DNA of 50,363 nt from an uncultured Pelagibacteraceae bacterium (GCA_902586495.1 CACIHQ010000009.1:1-50363), one strand, 5' to 3'. Positions 1 to 8,519 are shown, counted from the first letter of the stretch. Numbers and translations are program-made. The notes: generated by a model not told the origin, from the letters alone.

Positions 1-567
1 AAAACCGGAAATACAAATAGTTATATTCTTTTTTTTTGTATAAGTTGCATAAAGTAAAAAAAAAGTTGAAATTAAATAAAATGTAAGACTTTCAAAATCA
101 AATCTATACCTTTGTATGTTATCTAAGTATTGATTAGAGATTATTAACAATAATGATAAAGAAAGAGCTATTTTGCTCTCTAAATTTAAGTATGTGAGTA
201 TTTTGTAAAAACATGTCAAAGCAATTAAAGAGTAAAATAGTTGAAGAAATTTTAGGTATTTATAAATTGTGTTAAAATTTTTGACAGGATCAGAACTTAG
301 AACTATATCTTCTAAATTTATTATTATTGTTTTATCAAAAATAGAAATAATTTTTAAGTATAATGAATTAATTGAAAAACTAGAGTTTCCCGGATAATCC
401 ATTACATCTGGTGTAATAGAATTGGCAGTTAACAATGTATTATAAATAAAATAAATATTTTCAAAATCGCCCTCTAGCCAATTAACTAATGGATTTTTTA
501 AAAAAAAAATAATTATGGATAAAACTAAGATAATAGAAATATTAAAACTAATTTTACTTTTTAACAT
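1..567 (-). CDS. Partial multi-spanning membrane protein, possible GT-C glycosyltransferase
   Basis: An open frame runs without a stop from an ATG at 565-567 to the left edge, so the C-terminal part is missing. The N-terminus begins MLKSKISFNISIILVLSIII, a basic start followed by a membrane helix. A polar loop (about residues 27-75, with EGDFENIYF and MDYPGNSS) and further hydrophobic helices follow. An N-terminal helix followed by an acidic extracytoplasmic loop is typical of GT-C polyprenyl-phosphate-sugar-dependent glycosyltransferases, but I cannot match a specific family. It lies 9 bp downstream of the next minus-strand membrane gene, so the two are probably co-transcribed. It is too short for the six-frame list only because of the window edge. 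The frame is credible; the function is an inference. Confidence 0.6.
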   Translation of the reverse strand, partial: MLKSKISFNISIILVLSIIIFFLKNPLVNWLEGDFENIYFIYNTLLTANSITPDVMDYPGNSSFSINSLYLKIISIFDKTIIINLEDIVLSSDPVKNFNTIYKYLKFLQLFYSLIALTCFYKILTYLNLESKIALSLSLLLIISNQYLDNIQRYRFDFESLTFYLISTFFLLYATYTKKKNITICISGF

Positions 568-576
568 TGTAAGATT

Positions 577-1917
577 TTAATTTTGTTTAAATTTAAGCTT
601 TACGAATAAATATATGTGAGAAATTAAAAATAGATAAACTAAATGCCTATTTAGAGCCCACCCAAGTAAATACGGAGGTAATGAAGAAAATAAAATGATA
701 AAAAAAAATATTTCAGTTTTGATATTTGAAATGTTTAATTTTTTTTTTATAATATTTATAAATGCAGCAATGATTGAAATTATTAGAACTAGTTTATTTA
801 TAAAAATAAATATATCAAAATTTTTTTCAGGTAATTTATTCATCTCATATGATTGACCATCTTCATAGAAGTTAAAAAAAATAGTTTTAATCTTCAAAAT
901 CATATCTTTAAAGATTATATCTTTATTTTTTTTAAAATATTCTTTATTTTGTTTTTTGTAAAAATCATAGAATTCCCACTCATTATTTATTTTGTCAGGG
1001 GCATTTTTGCAGAATTTGATCTTATCTTTTACAGCTAAATCACAACCATTAATGTAGTCTACGGATATTAAGGGGTAAAATTTATGAAAATCTTTATTAA
1101 ACGATATAGATAATGCATGCGAGTTAGTTGACAAAACAGATGGTCCTATGGGAAATTTGTTTGTTTTAACATATCCAAAAAACCCCCAACCAACTACAGC
1201 TATTAATGTAAAAAATATAGGTACTTTTTTTTTTTCAAAAATTAAAAAATAAAAACTTAGAACAATACATAATAGAAACATATTTGCCTTAGATAAATAT
1301 AAAATTGAAATTACAGAACCAATATAAAAATATTTAAATTTAAAATTCGATATTGAAATTATGAATAGTATAGGTAACAAAACTCCTGTTATATAGTCAG
1401 CATAAACAAAGTTGTAAATAATTTTTAAATTATAAAAATTATAATAAAAAATTAAGTTTAAAATTAAAAAAGATAAAAAATCATAATTTTTTTGTTTTGA
1501 AAAATGCAATAAAACAAAAAATAATATTGAAAAAAAAATAACATTTTTTGAAATTATTAAAAAATATAACTTTGATGAAAATAAGCTCGTCAAAAAAAAA
1601 ATAAATGGGACTATTGGAAGCCTGTTTAAATGAAACTCTACATCACCAGTTGGTGCTTCAATTATTGATGAATATTGCTTATTGACTATTAAATTTTCGA
1701 CAACTTGCCCGTATTCAAAAGGAATATTTTTATAAATAATATCTAACTTATCATCAATAATTTCTGGGTATAAAAAAATAAAACTATTATAAAAAAAAAA
1801 AGAAGAAATTAATATTGAAATTAAAAAAATTATGTAAAGACTAATTATATTTACTTGACTTAATCTGTTAACGCTTTTTAAAAGCACTTTATTATATAAA
1901 TTTTTTAGTAAAATCAC
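577..1917 (-). CDS. Multi-spanning membrane protein, possible GT-C glycosyltransferase
   Basis: About 446 residues with around ten hydrophobic helices, strongly enriched in Ile, Phe, Leu, Lys and Asn. After the first helix there is an extracytoplasmic loop with acidic residues (PEIIDDKLDII, then EAPTGDVEFHLNRLP), a layout seen in ArnT/PMT-like GT-C enzymes that move a sugar from a polyprenyl phosphate. The frame is open further upstream to a TTG at 1957-1959, but that start would overlap the divergent cytidylyltransferase gene. I prefer the GTG at 1915-1917, which leaves a basic N-terminus before the first helix and a 36-bp divergent gap. It sits 9 bp upstream of another membrane protein gene on the same strand. 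The specific substrate is unknown; an O-antigen flippase or polymerase is less likely but not excluded. Confidence 0.6.
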   Translation of the reverse strand: MILLKNLYNKVLLKSVNRLSQVNIISLYIIFLISILISSFFFYNSFIFLYPEIIDDKLDIIYKNIPFEYGQVVENLIVNKQYSSIIEAPTGDVEFHLNRLPIVPFIFFLTSLFSSKLYFLIISKNVIFFSILFFVLLHFSKQKNYDFLSFLILNLIFYYNFYNLKIIYNFVYADYITGVLLPILFIISISNFKFKYFYIGSVISILYLSKANMFLLCIVLSFYFLIFEKKKVPIFFTLIAVVGWGFFGYVKTNKFPIGPSVLSTNSHALSISFNKDFHKFYPLISVDYINGCDLAVKDKIKFCKNAPDKINNEWEFYDFYKKQNKEYFKKNKDIIFKDMILKIKTIFFNFYEDGQSYEMNKLPEKNFDIFIFINKLVLIISIIAAFINIIKKKLNISNIKTEIFFFIILFSSLPPYLLGWALNRHLVYLFLISHIYLFVKLKFKQN

Positions 1918-1953
1918 TATATTTAGTATATACAAATAAATTATAATTTTAAT

Positions 1954-2727
1954 ATGCAATTAGTTATTTTAGCTGGTGGAAAGGGTAGTAGAATTTCGGA
2001 GGAAACAATTTCAAAACCTAAGCCATTAATAGAAATAGGTGGAATGCCAATTATTTGGCATATTATGAAATACTATTCATGTTATGGAGTTAGAGAATTT
2101 ATTATTTGTTGTGGTTACAAAGGATATTTGCTCAAAGAGTTCTTTGCCAATTATTTATTACATTCCTCAGATGTAATTATAAATACTTCTAATAGAAAAA
2201 TTAAAGTTTTAAAAAAATCGACTGAAAGCTGGAAAATTTCCTTCATAGACACTGGGGAAGATACGAATACTGCAGGAAGAATTCTGAAAATCAAAAAATA
2301 CGTAAATGAAAACTTCTTACTTACTTATGGGGATGGTCTTAGTAATGTGAATATTAAAAATCTTATTAAGTTTCATGGAAAAGGAAAAAAAATAGTTAGT
2401 TTGACAGGAATACAGCCCACTGGAAGATTTGGAGCTTTAAAAATTTTGCGAAAATCTGATCTAGTAGAAAATTTTGTTGAAAAACCTGATGGAGACGGTG
2501 GTTGGGTTAATGGAGGTTTTTTTGTTTTTAATAAAAAAATATTCAATTATATAAAAAATGATCAATCAATTTTAGAGACAGATGTTCTACCTAAATTAGC
2601 AAAAAATAAACAAGTATCAGTTTATAAACATAAAAGTTTTTGGTATGCGATGGATACTTTAAGGGATAAAAATTATTTACTACATCTTTGGAATTCAAAT
2701 AAAGCTCCATGGAAAATATGGAAATAA
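1954..2727 (+). CDS. rfbF: Glucose-1-phosphate cytidylyltransferase
   Basis: Makes CDP-glucose from CTP and glucose 1-phosphate, the first step of CDP-linked 6-deoxy and 3,6-dideoxy sugar pathways, in the cytoplasm. The 257-residue length matches RfbF/DdhA. The nucleotidyltransferase signature LAGGKGSR is at residues 6-13, followed by SKPKPLIEIGGMPI (20-33) with the family lysines. The metal-binding aspartate is D127 in TYGDGLS, and VEKPDGDGGWVNGGFFV lies further on, typical of RfbF rather than RmlA or GalU. It is the first gene of a five-gene plus-strand operon; the CDP-glucose dehydratase starts 3 bp after its stop. A TATAAT lies only 6 bp before the ATG, so the transcript may have little or no leader. 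The identification is firm. Confidence 0.93.
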   Translation: MQLVILAGGKGSRISEETISKPKPLIEIGGMPIIWHIMKYYSCYGVREFIICCGYKGYLLKEFFANYLLHSSDVIINTSNRKIKVLKKSTESWKISFIDTGEDTNTAGRILKIKKYVNENFLLTYGDGLSNVNIKNLIKFHGKGKKIVSLTGIQPTGRFGALKILRKSDLVENFVEKPDGDGGWVNGGFFVFNKKIFNYIKNDQSILETDVLPKLAKNKQVSVYKHKSFWYAMDTLRDKNYLLHLWNSNKAPWKIWK

Positions 2728-2730
2728 TTA

Positions 2731-3789
2731 GTGAGAAAAAATTTTTGGAAAAATAAAAGAGTTTTGATAACCGGGCATACAGGATTCAAAGGCGCATGGC
2801 TTTCAATTTGGTTAAAAATGCTTGGAGCAAAAGTTACTGGTATTGCATTACCTCCTTCAAATAAAAGAAATATCTTTACAATTACAAATTTAAAAAAGAA
2901 AATATATAAAAGTATTTTTTTAAATATAAAAAACAAAAAAAAACTTGAAAAAGCAGTTGTTTCATCAAAACCGCAAATACTTTTTCATTTAGCTGCACAA
3001 CCATTAGTAATTGAATCTTATAAAGATCCAATAAATACAGTAGAAACAAATATTTTGGGGACAGCCAACTTACTGGAAATATGTAAAAATATTAAATCCT
3101 TAAAATCAATCTTAATAGTGACTACCGACAAAGTTTATTCAAATCAAAATAAAAAAAAATTTTTTAAAGAAAATGATAAACTCGGTGGAGATGATATTTA
3201 TAGCTATTCAAAAGTTTCAGTAGAGATGTTAGTTAAATCTTATAGGAAATTATTTTTTAGAAATAACAAAAACATTTTGACCTTGAGAGCAGGAAATGTC
3301 ATTGGTGGAGGTGATTGGTCTAAAAATAGATTAATTCCAGATTTTATTAGATCTTATGAAAAAAAAATTAACTTTATAATTAGAAATCCTAAACATGTGC
3401 GACCTTGGCAACATGTTATTGATTGTCTATATGGATATATATTAGCTGTTGAAAAAACCTATTTTAAAAAAATTAAAAATTTGGAAACAATAAATTTTGG
3501 TCCAGCTAGCAAAAATAATCGTACAGTCAAAAATGTTACTGATATAATGGTTAAAAGATATAACTTTGAATCAAAAATAAAATTTAATATTAAAGATTCA
3601 AAATTTTTTGAAAAAAGATTTTTGAGACTAAATAGTTCACTAGCAAAAAATTTAATTGGATGGTCATCAAAAATAGATCTAAATGAGTCTGTATTATTAA
3701 CATTAAAATGGTATGAAGAATTTTTTAAAAAAAATAATATGTATAAATACACTTGTCATCAAATTAAAAATTATATATCAAAAAATTAA
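2731..3789 (+). CDS. rfbG: CDP-glucose 4,6-dehydratase
   Basis: Converts CDP-glucose to CDP-4-keto-6-deoxyglucose with bound NAD. It is a short-chain dehydrogenase/epimerase-family enzyme of 352 residues, the normal RfbG/DdhB length. The Rossmann motif is ITGHTGFKGAWL (G15xxG18xxG21). The catalytic Tyr-x3-Lys is Y157...K161 in DIYSYSKVS, with the preceding TTDKVYS (131-137) in place of the usual TSDKVY. RAGNVIGGGDW and RPWQHVIDCL in the C-terminal half are typical of this family. The start is a GTG 3 bp after the rfbF stop, and the stop codon overlaps the next ATG by one base (TAATG), suggesting translational coupling. Confidence 0.93.
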   Translation: MRKNFWKNKRVLITGHTGFKGAWLSIWLKMLGAKVTGIALPPSNKRNIFTITNLKKKIYKSIFLNIKNKKKLEKAVVSSKPQILFHLAAQPLVIESYKDPINTVETNILGTANLLEICKNIKSLKSILIVTTDKVYSNQNKKKFFKENDKLGGDDIYSYSKVSVEMLVKSYRKLFFRNNKNILTLRAGNVIGGGDWSKNRLIPDFIRSYEKKINFIIRNPKHVRPWQHVIDCLYGYILAVEKTYFKKIKNLETINFGPASKNNRTVKNVTDIMVKRYNFESKIKFNIKDSKFFEKRFLRLNSSLAKNLIGWSSKIDLNESVLLTLKWYEEFFKKNNMYKYTCHQIKNYISKN

Positions 3790-4982
3790 TGAAGATAAAT
3801 TATGGTAAAAATATATACGACAAAAACGAGATTCATGCTGTTTTGAATACTTTAAAGAGTGGAACTCAAATGGGCCACTCGGTTAAAAAATTTGAAAAAA
3901 ATATATCTGACATTTTTTCAAAAAAGTATGGATTAATGGTTAACTCTGGATCATCAGCGCTAATACTTGCTTTGAAAGTTTTGAACTTGAAAAGAGGTTC
4001 TGAGGTAATCACACCGTGTTTAAATTTTGGTACAGCGGTCTCATCTATAATATTATCAAATTTAAAACCTGTATTTGTTGATTGTAGATTTGAAACTCTT
4101 CAAGTAGATCCTGATAAAATATTAAATAAAATTTCAAATAAAACAAAAGTTCTTTTAATTCCAAATTTAATTGGGAATATTCCAGACTGGATTAGAATAA
4201 AAAAAATTGCAAATAAGTATAATTTAAAAATAATAGAAGACTCTGCTGATACCTTAGGAGCAAAAATAAAAAATAATTCTACTGGTAAATTTAGCGACAT
4301 ATCAATAACAAGTTTTTATGGTTCTCATGTTATTAGTTGTGCTGGTAATGGTGGAATGTTTCTCACTAACAATCTCAAATATTATGAAAAAGCTAAGGTT
4401 CTTAGAAGTTGGGGCCGAATGTCTAGCTTAATAGAGGATTCAGAAAATATAAAAAAAAGACTTGGTATTAGACTAAAAGGTTTTGATTATGATCGAAAAT
4501 TCGTATTTTCTGAAATTGGGTATAATTTTGAACCCTCAGAAATAGGCGCTTCTTTTGGTTTAGAACAGCTTAAAAAACTTAAAAAATTTTCAAAAATTAG
4601 AATTAGAAATTTTAACTGTCATTTCAATTTTTTCAAAAAATTGAGTAAATATTTTATTGTTCCAAAAATAAATAAATATGTTAAGACAAATTTTTTAGCA
4701 TATCCAATAATTCTTAATAAAAATATAAATTTTAACAGAAAAGAATTTCAAATATATTTGGAAGAAAAAGGAATTCAAACTAGACCAATTTTTTCTGGAA
4801 ACATATTAAGACATCCAGCTTTCCATTCATTAATATCAAGAAAAAATAAATTAAATGAATTTAAAAATTCTGATTTTATTATGAAAAATGGTCTACTTAT
4901 TGGATGTCATCAAGGACTTACCCTCAAAGATATTTCATATATACACTCCACTATTATAAAATTTAAAAAAATAAAAGCATGA
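3789..4982 (+). CDS. PLP-dependent sugar 3-dehydratase (ColD/RfbH-like)
   Basis: A DegT/DnrJ/EryC1-fold enzyme of 397 residues, expected to remove the C3 hydroxyl of the 4-keto-6-deoxy sugar. The PLP aspartate is D151 in IIEDSADTLGA. Where aminotransferases carry the Schiff-base lysine, this protein has a histidine, H180, in SFYGSHVISCAGNGG. That substitution marks the 3-dehydratases (RfbH/E1 and ColD). RfbH/DdhC enzymes also hold a [2Fe-2S] cluster through a Cys-rich segment after RxWGR; here RSWGRMSSLIEDSENIKKRL has no cysteine. In this respect, and in FVFSEIGYNFEPSEIGASFG and GIQTRPIFSGN, it resembles ColD, which needs no reductase partner. No DdhD-like reductase is present in the window. 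Product: probably CDP-4-keto-3,6-dideoxyglucose (inferred). It overlaps the next gene by 4 bp (ATGA). Confidence 0.82.
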   Translation: MKINYGKNIYDKNEIHAVLNTLKSGTQMGHSVKKFEKNISDIFSKKYGLMVNSGSSALILALKVLNLKRGSEVITPCLNFGTAVSSIILSNLKPVFVDCRFETLQVDPDKILNKISNKTKVLLIPNLIGNIPDWIRIKKIANKYNLKIIEDSADTLGAKIKNNSTGKFSDISITSFYGSHVISCAGNGGMFLTNNLKYYEKAKVLRSWGRMSSLIEDSENIKKRLGIRLKGFDYDRKFVFSEIGYNFEPSEIGASFGLEQLKKLKKFSKIRIRNFNCHFNFFKKLSKYFIVPKINKYVKTNFLAYPIILNKNINFNRKEFQIYLEEKGIQTRPIFSGNILRHPAFHSLISRKNKLNEFKNSDFIMKNGLLIGCHQGLTLKDISYIHSTIIKFKKIKA

Positions 4983-6775
4983 ATCTTTCAGATTACGTTT
5001 TAAAATTTCTTAAGCAAAGAAAGGTCAAAGAAGTTTTCTTGATTACTGGTGGAGCAATTTCTTTTATGATTGATAGTTTTTCAAGAACAAGAGGTATCAA
5101 ATATGTTTGTGTTGGACATGAACAAGCAGCGGCAATGATGGCAGACTCTTATTCAAGAATAGGACCAAATTTATCTTGCACTATGGTTACGTCTGGTCCA
5201 GGAGCAACAAATTTGATTACTGGAATTGCATGCTCTTGGTTTGACTCTATACCTGCTTTGCATATTACAGGACAAGTAAATAGTTATGAAAAACAAGGTG
5301 CACAAAAAGGTACAAAAAATACAAGACAGATAGGATTTCAAGAAACAGATATTGTATCCATATCTAAACCAATTACAAAATTTTCTTATCAATTAAAGAA
5401 CCCAAATGAAATCAGATATGTTTTAGAAAAGGCTTGCTATCTTGCAAAAAGCGGAAGACCTGGTCCAGTTCTCATTGATATACCTATGAATTTTCAGAAA
5501 GTGAAAATTAAAGAAAAAAAATTGAAGAGATTTAAAATTCCAAAAAAAAATTTTGATAATTCAATATTAAAACAAAATATAAAAAAGATTATTAATATAC
5601 TTAAAAATTCATCTCGCCCTATAGTTTTGTTAGGCGGCGGAATTAAAATTTCTAGAACTCAGAGTAAAATTCGCAATTTTCTTAATAAGTTAAATATACC
5701 TGTAGTAACTACATGGAGTGGAGTAGATTTAATTGACCACGACAATTTTAATTATGTTGGAAACATTGGAGTCTATGGCTCAAGAGCTGCTAATTTCGCA
5801 GTTCAAAATTCTGATTTTCTTTTAACTCTAGGAAGTCGTCTAGATACAAGAATTACTGGCGGAGCACCAAATACTTTTGCAAGAGATGCAAAGGTTATTT
5901 CGGTAGATATTGATAAAAATGAATTATCAAAAAAAAGAGGTTTAAATCTACATTTAAAGATTAACTCTAACCTTGTGGAATTTTTTGAAATTTTTGATAA
6001 GGAAAATTTTACTTATAAAAATGAAAGTTGGTTAATTAAATGTTCAAATTGGAAAAAAAAATACCCAATTGTTAAAAAAGAATATTATTTACAAAAAAAA
6101 TATGTAAATCCTTACGTATTTATTAATGAACTTTCAAAAATTTTAAATAATAAATCTATTATAATAGCAGATGATGGAGGCCATTTAACATGGACAATTC
6201 AAGCTTTTAAAGTAAAAAATGGTCAAAAATTATTTTCTGCATTTGGAAATTCTCCGATGGGTTATGCATTTCCAGCTAGCATAGGTGCATCAATTGCAAA
6301 CAACAAAAGCAAAGTGATTTGTATTGACGGAGATGGCAGTATTCAGATGAATATTCAGGAATTACAAACCGTAGTTAATAATAAACTTCCTATTAAGATA
6401 ATAGTGATGAACAATAATGGTTATGGAATTATTAAACAATTTCAAGAGCTATATTTGAATAAAAGATATGAGGCCACAACTCCAAAAACTGGAGTTGTGA
6501 ATCCCAATTTTAAAGCTGTATCTAGAGCATACGGTGTCAATTACACTTTAATATCTAATCATAAAAATTTGAAAAAAAAATTAATAAAATCTATAAAAAG
6601 TAGAAATCCTGAATTCATTGAGGTTTTATTAAAACCTGATCAGAAAATAGTTCCTAAGCTTCAATTTGGAAATCCTATTGAAGATCTTTCACCATTATTA
6701 TCTAGAAAAGAGTTTAATAAGAATATGATAATCAAAACTGTAAATAAAAATAGAAAAATTTTAGAGGCTAACTAG
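4979..6775 (+). CDS. Thiamine-diphosphate enzyme, acetolactate-synthase-like, candidate YerE-type sugar acyl-transferring enzyme
   Basis: A 598-residue three-domain ThDP enzyme. The N-terminal domain has the catalytic glutamate E48 in VGHEQAAAMMADSYSR and VTSGPGATNLITGIACSW. The central domain (about 190-345) has LLGGGIKIS. The C-terminal domain has the ThDP/Mg motif IDGDGSIQMNIQEL (449-462) ending in MNNNGYGI (477-484). The overall pattern is like the large subunit of acetolactate synthase. No regulatory subunit or ilvC gene is nearby; instead it overlaps the sugar 3-dehydratase gene by 4 bp. In Yersinia the related enzyme YerE uses pyruvate to put a two-carbon acetyl branch on C4 of CDP-4-keto-3,6-dideoxyglucose (yersiniose pathway). 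A similar role is inferred from operon context; a true acetolactate synthase or another C-C ligase cannot be excluded from sequence alone. Confidence 0.75.
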   Translation: MNLSDYVLKFLKQRKVKEVFLITGGAISFMIDSFSRTRGIKYVCVGHEQAAAMMADSYSRIGPNLSCTMVTSGPGATNLITGIACSWFDSIPALHITGQVNSYEKQGAQKGTKNTRQIGFQETDIVSISKPITKFSYQLKNPNEIRYVLEKACYLAKSGRPGPVLIDIPMNFQKVKIKEKKLKRFKIPKKNFDNSILKQNIKKIINILKNSSRPIVLLGGGIKISRTQSKIRNFLNKLNIPVVTTWSGVDLIDHDNFNYVGNIGVYGSRAANFAVQNSDFLLTLGSRLDTRITGGAPNTFARDAKVISVDIDKNELSKKRGLNLHLKINSNLVEFFEIFDKENFTYKNESWLIKCSNWKKKYPIVKKEYYLQKKYVNPYVFINELSKILNNKSIIIADDGGHLTWTIQAFKVKNGQKLFSAFGNSPMGYAFPASIGASIANNKSKVICIDGDGSIQMNIQELQTVVNNKLPIKIIVMNNNGYGIIKQFQELYLNKRYEATTPKTGVVNPNFKAVSRAYGVNYTLISNHKNLKKKLIKSIKSRNPEFIEVLLKPDQKIVPKLQFGNPIEDLSPLLSRKEFNKNMIIKTVNKNRKILEAN

Positions 6776-6778
6776 AAG

Positions 6779-8512
6779 ATGACGCATAACATTTCATATA
6801 ATGATTACTCTAAAAGTGTAACAAGTTTCTTTAAATTTTTGAAAAATAGCAAGAATTATAAAGAACTAACACTAAGATCAATTAAAGTTAAAAATAAAGA
6901 TGATTTCTTATTAGTTCCAATCAGTAAAATTCATTTAAATGACACTAATGTTATAAAAAAACTCTGTGAGTGGAGAAATAAAAACTCAAATTTTTTCGTT
7001 CAAAAAAATAAAACAAATTTTAACAGAACTAAAAAGTGGATGAAAAATAATTTGATAGATGTTGAGGATAAAATTCTTTTTTTAGTAGTAAGAGATGGAG
7101 GACACCCAATAGGTCATATAGGGCTAGCTAATTGTTTAAACAAAAAAATGCAATTTGAAATTGATAATGTAATCAAAGGTGAAAAAGATGAAAACAAAGA
7201 GGTATTTTCAGTAGTAATACAAGAGCTAATTAGATGGGCAAGTCAAATATTTTATGTAAATAGTTTCTTCTTAAGAGTGTTAAATACTAATGATAGAGCA
7301 ATTAATTTTTACAAAAAAAATAATTTTAAAATCATTAAGAGCAAAAACAATAATAAGAATATTAAAGAGCCATATTTAATAATGAGTTACAAAGAAAGAC
7401 AAAATGGAAATAAATTTATATTAACCGCTGGACCTTCTATTTCTCAAAAAGAAGTTTCTTATGTTAATGATGCTGTCAGCAAAGGATGGAATAACAATGC
7501 TAATGATTATTTAAAAAAGTTAGAAAAAAAATTTTGCAGATATTTAAATTGTAAATATGCAATACCTACATCTAGTTGTACTGGCGCAATGCACATTGCA
7601 TTGATGGCACTAGGTATAAAAAAAGGTGATGAAGTTATCCTTCCAAACATAACTTGGGTTGCAACAGCTAATGCAATAGCTTATGTAAATGCAACACCAA
7701 TATTCGCAGATATAGATTTAAAAGATTGGGGAATTGATGTTGGTAAAATTGAAAAACTGATTACGAAAAAAACAAAAGCAATTATGCCAGTACATTTATA
7801 TGGTCAACCATGTAATATGGAAAATATTATTAAAATTGCAAAAAAATATAATTTATATGTTATTGAGGACGCTGCGCCAGCAATTGGTGCCAAATTTAAA
7901 AATAAAAAATGCGGTACATTTGGTGATTTTGGAGCATTTAGCTTTCAGGGAGCAAAATTACTCGTCTCTGGTGAGGGAGGCATGTTGGTTACAAATAATA
8001 AAAAATTATATTTAAAGGCATTAAAAATTTCTAATCAAGGACGAAATTATAAAAAAACTTTTTTTATCGATAACTTGGGTGTCAAATATAAAATGTCGAA
8101 TATTCAAGCTGCACTAGCTTTAGGTCAGTTAGAAAGAATAGATGCACTGATAGCTTTAAAAAGAAGAATTTTTGGATGGTATAATAAATATTTAAGTAAT
8201 TTAAAGTGTGTATCTCTTAATCATGAAGTACAAAATACAAAAAGTATCTATTGGATGTCTAGTATAATTCTAAATAAAAAAGCAAAAATAAAAAGAGACA
8301 AACTTATGAAGATTTTATTAAAAAATAAGATAGATAGTAGACCTGTTTTTCCAGAGTTAAGTAGTTTTAAATATTGGAATAAAAAAAATGTAAGTTCTCT
8401 AAAAAATTCTAAATATTTATCTTCAAATGCAATTAATCTTCCGAGCGGTGTTTGTCTGAAAGAGGATCAAATTAAAAAAGTTTGTAAAATAATAAAAGCT
8501 AATTTGACCTAA
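6779..8512 (+). CDS. GNAT acetyltransferase fused to PLP-dependent sugar aminotransferase
   Basis: One 577-residue chain with two enzymes. Residues about 42-205 are a GNAT domain of the PseH/RimJ-like type: CEWRNKNSNFFVQ, KWMKNNL, LFLVVRDGGHPIGHIGL and the C-terminal NDRAINFYKKNNFKII. Residues about 213-575 are a DegT/DnrJ/EryC1 aminotransferase close to perosamine synthase: PTSSCTGAMHIALMALGI, D364 in VIEDAAPAIGA and the Schiff-base lysine K393 in SFQGAKLLVSGEGGM. The first 40 residues are not assigned. Expected chemistry: transfer an amino group to a sugar ketone, then N-acylate it. It lies 3 bp after the ThDP enzyme gene and ends the operon. The two activities are more usually on separate genes. 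Which ketone (C4 or the branch carbonyl) is used is not shown. Confidence 0.8.
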   Translation: MTHNISYNDYSKSVTSFFKFLKNSKNYKELTLRSIKVKNKDDFLLVPISKIHLNDTNVIKKLCEWRNKNSNFFVQKNKTNFNRTKKWMKNNLIDVEDKILFLVVRDGGHPIGHIGLANCLNKKMQFEIDNVIKGEKDENKEVFSVVIQELIRWASQIFYVNSFFLRVLNTNDRAINFYKKNNFKIIKSKNNNKNIKEPYLIMSYKERQNGNKFILTAGPSISQKEVSYVNDAVSKGWNNNANDYLKKLEKKFCRYLNCKYAIPTSSCTGAMHIALMALGIKKGDEVILPNITWVATANAIAYVNATPIFADIDLKDWGIDVGKIEKLITKKTKAIMPVHLYGQPCNMENIIKIAKKYNLYVIEDAAPAIGAKFKNKKCGTFGDFGAFSFQGAKLLVSGEGGMLVTNNKKLYLKALKISNQGRNYKKTFFIDNLGVKYKMSNIQAALALGQLERIDALIALKRRIFGWYNKYLSNLKCVSLNHEVQNTKSIYWMSSIILNKKAKIKRDKLMKILLKNKIDSRPVFPELSSFKYWNKKNVSSLKNSKYLSSNAINLPSGVCLKEDQIKKVCKIIKANLT

Positions 8513-8519
8513 TCATTAT

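Noticed and set aside
1918-1959. TTG start at 1959 for the minus-strand membrane protein
   Set aside because: It would overlap the coding start of rfbF, whose ATG is fixed by the LAGGKGSR motif. A GTG at 1917 gives a better N-terminus.
3789-4982. Calling the dehydratase a sugar aminotransferase
   Set aside because: The PLP-binding lysine is replaced by His180, which is the mark of 3-dehydratases in this fold.
4979-6775. Calling the ThDP enzyme the acetolactate synthase large subunit (ilvB)
   Set aside because: It lacks ilv neighbours and a small subunit gene and sits inside a CDP-sugar operon. The name would overstate what is known.
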